The position numbers and the translations under genes are program-made. From Lutjanus erythropterus (lineage: Eukaryota > Chordata > Actinopteri > Lutjaniformes > Lutjanidae): 64,000 bases of DNA. Positions within the stretch are counted from its first letter, which is position 1; each line of letters starts with the position of its first letter. Below are positions 1-64,000 of the stretch, one piece after another. The notes below the pieces were generated by a model, which saw only the letters and a list, made by a program, of their open reading frames with translations, made no database searches and was not told the DNA's origin. The stretch is from contig CM034598.1 of NCBI GenBank assembly GCA_020091685.1, positions 13,401,088 to 13,465,087 on the forward strand. The letters are read 5' to 3'.

Positions 1-3000
1 CTGATGATAGTAATTGTAGTGCTGTAAAATTAGTGTCATGGTGACGAGACAAATTGGTACTTACATTGATTAAGTAAACTAACCAGGCACTTAGACACCA
101 TTTAAAACTAAAATAGTTTGACAGTGTCGGCAAAAAGTTGTGTTTGTGTTCACTTAAAAAATGATGACCGTGCCCCTTGAGTTATAAAACAATCTAAAAG
201 ACAGAAAAACAATTAGTAAATGTTTTATATTCCTTGATCTTTTAAAATAAGGCTGCAAAAAACATATTGTAATAACTTTGGCAGATATTGCAGTTGTGAC
301 ATGGTTGATGATTTGTAGAAATGATCATTTTTGCATTGCAGTTTTCATTTTTACTTACACTAAAAAGTAAAATCATGCTGATGTGACATTTGTTGGGGTC
401 TGTACCAAACAAACATGTTTTCTACATCTGTGAAAAAAGATTTGTAGGCCATGGCATCTCTGCAGAATTGTAGTCTGGAACCGCAATGATTAAGTGCCAA
501 CTATTTTGGCCATCGATTAATCGTTTACAGTATTTTTTTTTTCTTTTAATAAAAAAATGTCCAATTATTTGATTTCCACTTCTCAAATGTGAGTATTTTC
601 TTGTTTCTTTAGTCCTTCATGGCGGTAAACTGAACTGTTTGTGGGCAAATCAAGACGTATCATTTTGGACTATGGGAAAACATTGACAATTTTCTCATTG
701 TCTTATGGACCAAACAACTAATTGATTTATCAAGAAAATAATGTACAGATTAAGCGATAATGAAATTGATAGTTGCTTCCCTACATGAGTACTTCAATTT
801 AATGCTGTTTTTCCACAGTTTCCCTTTATCAAAAAAACTGCAGCTTCTGCAATTTGGATATTGGCCATATTGTGACGTTGATAATATTTCAATTAACTGT
901 GCAGACCTATTTTCAGTGGTCTTTTTTCAGGGGCATTATTGATTTTCTCTTATCTGTGTTTTTTTTCAAAACACTGATGTGTGACAAGGTTTGAAAAAAA
1001 ATGTAGGTAAAATGTAAACAAAGCACATGTATCCGTGACATTTACTTAAGTTTACCTCTGCTGATATGAGTCTTTGTGCACTGTGGCTGTACTTGTTGAC
1101 TTTCTCTGCCCTAAATTTTAGCCTTGCTTTCTTTCTCCTGTATCTATTGATAGACAAGGTGCACAACAGTCAAACCTGCTGTTTGTTTTTGGCATTCGAT
1201 TTAATCAGTCCAAACCTGCCCAACTGGTTAAGTAACTAACCCTGAATCCAGGTGTCAGTTTTAAATTTGGTTCATTTTATGTTGGCACTTCATGGAATAC
1301 AGGGATATATAAGGATCTTGAGTGTAAAGAAGCCTCTGAGTTCACAGCCATATGACAAACTTCACATGATATAGGCACTGAGGGCTGCAGAGGAAGCACA
1401 AAACCTCTTTTCATGCTCTTTCAACCCCTGTGTTTGGTTCCCATCATACTTTTACAGTGACTCTGTGTTGCTGTGCATTTCTCAGCAGAACTCATTGTAT
1501 CAGTTTCTGTTCTGTGACTCCGTTTGTGCCTCTCGCTGTGTCATCTATATTCAATCTCATTATTGACCACACTCTCTGGACAGTCAATCTCCACCCCACA
1601 CAGAGTCTGGCCGACCTTGTCACGGAGCTTTGCCATAGAAGGGATCAGTGACAGTGTACGGACATACTGGCAGCTCAGATGTCTGCTCCACAGCTCCCGG
1701 GGCCTGCTGGCAGGTCGTCTTTAAATAGATAAGCACTTTAGTTGTATGCCAGAGAGGGGCCGTGACCTCTGAACAAGGTGATTTCTGAAGTCTATCTGCG
1801 TCTCAGAGGGTGATTCAGCAAAACACGGCTCTTCTCTAATAGTTTCTGGGTTAAAAGAAGACGATACAGGCAGCCCGCTGTGTTTTATTCTTCCCTCTCC
1901 CACTAGGAATTTAGCTAAAATGTCAGCTTGGAAGTGTTTTTCCTCAGGAATTAAAAAATGTTGAAAAAAACAAACTGTACTCAACTGTATATCACACCAT
2001 TCCACTGATAGTTGCAACTGTGTGGAGATAAAGGTAAAGGTTAAAAGTTTTCAAAAGTGCTTCAACAATTGATCGATTAGACAACTGACAATAGATTCTG
2101 TCAATAGAACAATCATTTAAATCATTTTTCAAGTAGGCCAGGCAATTTTTACGTGATTGCCTGATTATGAATATTGAGCTGATCATTTTGAACAATACCA
2201 CAATCAAGGGAATTTTACAGCTATAATATGTAACATTTCTGCAAGAGAAAGACCCCAAGTGGCAGAACTTACATATGGTGCATTTAAGCCATGACATGAA
2301 ACAAACATATAACGTATTTCCATCACGTTACCAATTTGTTCTGTCATTGCACCCTCTTCTTCTGCAGTGGAACTTGACTGGAGAATTAGCCCCCCAACTA
2401 TTTATCTTGATGAGCTCAACATCTAATGTTACTATATACTATTATAATAGTATTTGCATTTTATTTTGCTTAATTTCTATCAATTTGGTTAAAATTAGGG
2501 CTGCAACTAATGATTACTTTCATAGTTGATTAACTGGTTGATTATTTTCTCAATTGATCGATTAATAGTTGTTTGTTTTAAAATGTCAGAAAATGGTGAA
2601 AAATGTCTATCAGTGTTTCCCAAAGCCCAAGATGACGTCCTCAAATGTCATGTTTTACTCACAACCTAAAGACATTCAGTTTACCGTCATAGAAGAGTAA
2701 AGAAACAAAAATATTCACTTTTTGGAAGCTAAAATTGGAGAAATTTGACTTTTTTTCTTAAAATATTACTTTAATCGATTATCACAATACTTGGCGATTA
2801 ATTTAACCTGTGTTTTTCCTGTGACAAATCAAAATATTTGCTGTATAACCAGTCCATTAATTTGTTAACTGCAGTTATTTGTATGACAGTTAATTGTCAG
2901 CTAAAATGTTTATGATTGTCTCGGCCCTATTTCAAATTACCTGGTTCCAGTAAATGTTCCTCAAATATAAAATATGTGCAGTTGTGCTCTATACAGCCAA

Positions 3001-3237
3001 AAGATTAATCAATAATGAAAATAATTATTAGTTGTAGCTCTTGTTTCCCATGACTATTAATCAAACATAATCAGATCTCAGAGCTCGCCCAGAGGCTAAT
3101 AAGAAGCTTGTTTTTCATTGTTTAAAAAAAAAAAATTAGAAGTTGAATTTAAGTTTTTTATCTCCAGGTATCAATGGGTTAATATCTATCTGTTGTCACA
3201 TGTGTGATTAATGGACGTTTGCTATTTTTGCCCCCAG
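1..3237. other. Upstream or first-intron sequence of abcc5-like gene, repeat-rich, no exon seen
   Basis: No frame encodes the expected MRP5 N-terminus (human begins MKDIDIGKEY). Pieces of dispersed repeats occur at about 242-480 and 820-930 (element E type, 'GCTGCA...CATCTCTGCAGAA') and at 2497-3041 (element D). ORFs here are short and unconvincing. Confidence 0.6.
2497..3041 (+). repeat. Element D copy ('GGCTGCAACTAATGATTA' family)
   Basis: Starts GGGCTGCAACTAATGATTAC and contains TGTCAGAAAATGGTGAAAAA and CCCAAGATGACGTCCTCAAA, both also found in the copy at 50142-50529. Ends ..ATTATTAGTTGTAGCTC, the inverted form of its start. A non-coding dispersed element with inverted ends. Confidence 0.8.
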
Positions 3238-45335
<42,098 letters not shown>

Positions 45336-46510
45336 AAGGCACTGGGGCTGAACTCTGGATGTGAGCGGTGACACCACGAAATATTCAATGGAATACCTGA
45401 AATGCCCAGAAAAAACGCAATTAACTCGATCCTGCCATGGTGTGAAAGTGATGTGTTGAGAAAATACAGAGGCTCTTGTCATGGCTGCTATGTCTGTTTA
45501 TTTCCAAACCAAAGACCCAGGGACCACATTTTTAAAGGACACATCAAATCTCAGTGTGTTAAGGAAGACGTAACAGCCTCCTGCTCTGTGCCGTCGTGTC
45601 ACAAGAGATATTTCCTGGAGGCCAAATAATTAACTACAAGTGAAACAGAGCATTGGCTCTGACAATAGCACTTTATATTTCACATGGACACATGGGAGGA
45701 CATGCAGTGCTTCCTTTTCCTCTAGAGGCCAGCTAATCAGCAGGACTCGAAATTAGTTTTACTCATTTTATTTCCATAACTATGACCTCACAGTGCAGGA
45801 ACTTACTGTTAAGAATTTATTAGCTAGTATTCATTATTTAATAGAGTATATCTAAAAACAATCGCCTATTTAACATTCCTAGTAGGTACTGTCTGAAACA
45901 TGCTTAAATGTTCAGTTTTCTATGTTTTATGCACCTTGCTCAATGTAACAATACAGTAATTTCAGTAAATTATTGCAGATGCAATATGTGCCTAGAGCTG
46001 TAAACCTGTTCAGGTCATATAATGGAGTTAGCCATGTCAGCATGCTTTTTATAGACGGAATGCAAGTACTGTGTTTTGGAATGAGCTAATATTTCCTCTA
46101 AATCCAAATGCTGGAGTTTAAAATCTGCACTTTTTACACAGATGGTAATGTTTGTTTGTTTGTTACCAGAAAGGTAATTCTGGTGTTGAACAAATTATGT
46201 TATTTAGTTGCAATCAATGTCATCATAAACCATAGGACAGAATGTAATATGCAACAAAGCTGAAACTGATCAACATCAGAATGTATCTTTAAATGTTGTG
46301 TTTTCATCAAGCTGGGGATTGTAAACTTCTGCCTTATAATCAAGTATGTGCTGAACAATCATGAAGAGTGCAATATCTTTCTATTGCATTGATACATTTT
46401 CAAGATTGCCTTTGTACACTTGAGATTATGTTGCAATATTTTTTGTAAATGTTTGATTTTTTGTTGTTAAAGGTTGGGTTTTTCAATAAAAATATTTTTT
46501 CTACATGCTG
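45336..46510 (+). other. abcc5: abcc5-like 3' UTR with poly(A) signal
   Basis: Sequence after the stop holds no long ORF of interest. A canonical AATAAA lies at 46485-46490, followed by a T-rich stretch (ATATTTTTTC). The exact cleavage site, placed at about 46505-46515, is a guess. Confidence 0.6.
46485..46490 (+). terminator. Polyadenylation signal AATAAA
   Basis: Canonical hexamer about 1.15 kb after the transporter stop codon, with a U-rich downstream element. It is the best-placed signal before the next gene. Confidence 0.6.
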
Positions 46511-48690
46511 ATGTCCATTTGTCTAAGATATTTTACATGCTAAAAGGGAAACACCACTCTTTTTATACATCAAAGTCTTTTTTACAGATCTTGAGTACTA
46601 CTGCATGTGTGAAAAGTTGTGTAAAGCTTTTTGTGGCTCAAGGCACACACACACACCTGTTCCACAGCTGACAATGTCCTACAATCTGCATTATGTACAC
46701 TGGTCAGCTGTTAGCAAACAACATAAATACCTTAACAAGGTGGGAAAATAGCTGGAATTCCTGAAGTTGCATAGGAGTGAAAGAGGATTCTCATTTATTC
46801 AGTTATTTACAAAAACTGTATGACATAAAGATTTGCACTGCTATATGTCCTTTGCAGAAATCTGTGTATATGTCTGTGGGTGAGAGAGAGAGAAATAAAC
46901 AGCTGTGTCCACAACCGACTGGATGCAATATCAGTACTTATCCTACTCACACCCTCTACTGATTATCTTGACATATCTGTCAGCAACTCAGAGCCTGAGT
47001 AATTCTTGTCCTGGGTTCACCTCCCTGACCTCACATACTGTCAGTCCACCCGTCAGTCTGAATTGTGAAGTCTTGGATTAAGAAGACTGCTATTGTTGGA
47101 TGTTTTAATGAATATAACACAGCATTTACAGCATTCTAAGGTCTGTTATTTCTGCCTAGCAGACTGTTGCTATGAATAACAAGACCGTTAATATGAAGAA
47201 CAGGCCATTGCTATGGATACAGTTGTGATCACAGACACTGGAGAAGCAGTAAGATCATTTTTTAAATCCGTAAAATTATTTTCAGATTAATATTTAGGTA
47301 ATTTTGCAATCATTGCCTGCTCATTGTACATTATCTCTTACAAGATAAACACATTACAAATTATAAATATCTGTCCTTGGAAAATTAGTTGCTGGGCCAC
47401 GATTAAGCTCTTGTCCCTTCCACTCTCTGTTCAGTGTGTTCATTCTTCTTTCCTGAAACGCCTTTTGCTGTGTGGAATTTTGATTAAACACATTTATTTA
47501 GGAATGTGCACTAAACTTAAATAGTAAAGCTCCCAAAACTAAGTGTTGACACAAGGAACCTTTTCAATACAGGCCGTCAAGAACAACCAAATAAAGAAGG
47601 ATTCGCCTTAAAGTCAAAGGTACACACACATTATAAGTAATACATTTTGTCCTGCTTTTGTGACAAGCAGTCAGGGTCAGCCGGAATATGGATTTGTGAC
47701 ACACACTCATTTGAATATCATCAATTTGTAATGCTAATCTTTTTAATTCACAAACTTGAAATTCTCATGCATAGGTTACTCCTTGTGTTTTGTAAAACAA
47801 ACCAGATGAGGGTCATCACACCAAAAAACATTGTTAATCAATCTTGAATTTGTAAGCACAGAGGACAGTGGGCGGGACTCTTTTTGTTTTTTCATGTCAA
47901 CTCTTCAGCTCCTGCTCTTTGATTTTCTTAGAAGGGTTGATGTACAACGACAGGCTTTGAAATTATTCCTGAAGACCATTTTACAAAATCTTATTGAGCC
48001 TTATTTGAGGCTGCTGTGTTCCCCCCATTCACACTCTCTATAAACATTACAACATGTGTGCTGACAATGTGTTTTTAAACAAGGATCTTGCATGTTCTAA
48101 TAATTAGAAACACTCAAAATAACCTCTTAGTATCTTAAAATAGTGAGTTAATATTTAAAAAAAAATAATGAGAAAACCTTGCAAAATGACTTTGCATCTG
48201 AGTCACTGTTCTGAGACAATAACTATTTTGAGAAATCTTGTTATTTTAAGAGAAATTCTCATTAACTTGGAAAACTAACTCATTACTTTGAGGGAAGTAA
48301 TTACTCTGAAACATGGTCTCATCATTTTGGTGTACTAAGTCATTATTATGGGATAAGTAATTACTTTGTGAAATCTCAGAATTTGAGATAATAACAGCTA
48401 TAAGCTATAATTTATTTTGAGATAAGTAATTATTTTGATAAATGTTATCATTATTCTGAAATATTATTTTGAAATAGTAGCCTAAGTCCTTATTTTGTGA
48501 TACTAAATAATTATTTTGAGAAAGTTTCTCATTAGAATAACTCGCAGGATATTTTTCATTACATTGGCGGAAATGGGCTTCCATGTGTTATTCTCTATTA
48601 ATATATTTATTGTCTATTAATTGGTTTGTTGCAGAAATGAGTACAAATCAAGCTAGAGTATTTTATTTTGAAATTCGGAGATGAGCCCTC
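46511..48690. other. Intergenic region between abcc5-like gene and med12
   Basis: AT-rich. Holds the dispersed repeat at 47120-47250 (partner of 4931-5030) and the degenerate tandem repeat at 48110-48540. No gene seen. Confidence 0.6.
48110..48540. repeat. Degenerate tandem repeat 'TTATTTTGAGA(T)AA'
   Basis: Roughly 20-24-base units built on (C)TCATTATTTTGAGA(A/T)AAGTAA recur about 15-18 times with drift, for example AACTATTTTGAGAAATCTTG, ATTTATTTTGAGATAAGTAA and ATAATTATTTTGAGAAAG. It ends 150 bases before the med12 promoter. Confidence 0.75.
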
Positions 48691-48700
48691 CCCGGAAGTG
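48691..48700 (+). promoter_or_regulatory. ETS/GABP-type site, likely med12 core promoter
   Basis: CCCGGAAGTG is a near-perfect ETS-family site, typical of housekeeping promoters. It lies 88-97 bases before the med12 start codon with no TATA box visible nearby. The transcription start site itself cannot be read. Confidence 0.5.
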
Positions 48701-48734
48701 TGTGTTCGTTGTTGTAGTTCACGGTGCAGGCTCT

Positions 48735-48760
48735 GAGGAGGAGGAGGAGGAGGAGGAGGA
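48735..48760 (+). repeat. (GAG)n purine tract in med12 5' leader
   Basis: Eight GAG/AGG triplets in a row, 28 bases before the start codon and on the transcribed strand if transcription starts near the ETS site. Confidence 0.9.
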
Positions 48761-48774
48761 AAGCCCAGGCTGTG

Positions 48775-63491
<14,717 letters not shown>

Positions 63492-64000
63492 GTAATTGTT
63501 CTTCAGTTTTATCAACCTGTGACTGATATCTTAACGTCCTCTATTTCCCGTTTACTTATGTTTTACATTACCTCAGCTGGAAGGGTGCCGTTTGTCTGGC
63601 AGCAAACTGCCTTTAAAGATTACGTCTCAGTTTCATTTCGCCTACTTTTCATGTTTAAAGATGGAAATGGAGTCAGTAAAATGGCTTTGAAGTTTTGATA
63701 TGTGTTCCTCAATTTATTGACTGGATTTTTTTCTCTGCAGAAAATCCATGCCTATTACAGAAAAGAGATCATATTTTACCAGATGGAACGCAGGAGCTTT
63801 ATCATGCCTGGATGTTTGTAAAACATTGTTCACAAGCAGGCTGATTGCTCCGTTTCTCACCGAGGCCATACCAGCCGTTATCCTCCTAATAACTCTTCTT
63901 CTTTAGATACATTTCATTTGTATTCCCTTTCTTCTGCTCTTCTTAAGAGAACAGCCTTCTTTCTTTATCGACCTGAGGGGGGGGTTGCTTCACTCCATCT
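63492..64000. other. med12: med12 intron 16, start
   Basis: Nothing coding recognised. An AG-ended frame at 63741 does not resemble MED12 (see rejected items). Confidence 0.6.

Noticed and set aside
63741..63846. Possible next med12 exon after CTCTGCAG at 63740
   Set aside because: The frame gives ENPCLLQKRDHILPDG and an early stop, unlike the MED12 continuation; it also has no good donor.

Overview
The window is vertebrate nuclear DNA and most likely comes from a ray-finned (teleost, probably percomorph-type) fish. The evidence is two intron-rich genes with GT-AG splice sites and exon phases that join cleanly, clear vertebrate protein families (an ABCC5/MRP5-type ABC transporter and Mediator subunit MED12), AT-rich introns, and introns full of short terminal-inverted-repeat (TIR) elements, a tRNA-headed SINE, a hAT-like element, an L1 tail and a THAP-transposon relic. 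Nothing bacterial, phage or CRISPR-like is present.

Layout. 1-3237: upstream sequence or first intron of the transporter gene, mostly dispersed repeats, with no coding exon recognised. 3238-45335: 28 coding exons of an abcc5-like gene on the + strand, encoding 1394 residues from the first ATG in the window. About 44 N-terminal residues expected from human MRP5 are missing, so the first coding exon probably lies upstream of the window. 45336 to about 46510: 3' UTR with an AATAAA signal at 46485. About 46510-48690: intergenic, including a degenerate tandem repeat at 48110-48540. About 48690-63491: promoter, 5' UTR and the first 16 coding exons of med12 on the + strand, 789 residues, or a little over a third of the protein. 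The gene runs off the right edge.

How the genes relate. They lie in tandem on the same strand but have unrelated jobs. The transporter is a plasma or endomembrane ABC exporter with two transmembrane domains and two nucleotide-binding domains; every core ATPase motif is intact. MED12 is the scaffold of the Mediator CDK8 kinase module, and its cyclin-C/CDK8-activating N-terminus is fully conserved here. The most useful observation on gene content is that an ABCC5-class gene, noticeably diverged from human ABCC5, sits directly beside med12. In human, MED12 (Xq13) and MED12L plus ABCC5 (3q25-27) lie on regions thought to be paralogous from the early vertebrate genome duplications. The gene may therefore be an old ABCC5 duplicate kept in fish and lost in mammals. 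This is inference.

I did not find a novel multi-gene system. The items worth checking are a probable GC-AG intron in med12, a very weak splice donor in the transporter, an upstream ORF overlapping the med12 start, nested and foldback transposons (including an intron made almost wholly of one element), and several repeat-free, homeodomain-motif-rich intron blocks that look like candidate conserved enhancers. Splice coordinates come from reading frame, consensus sites and alignment to remembered human proteins; no search was run.
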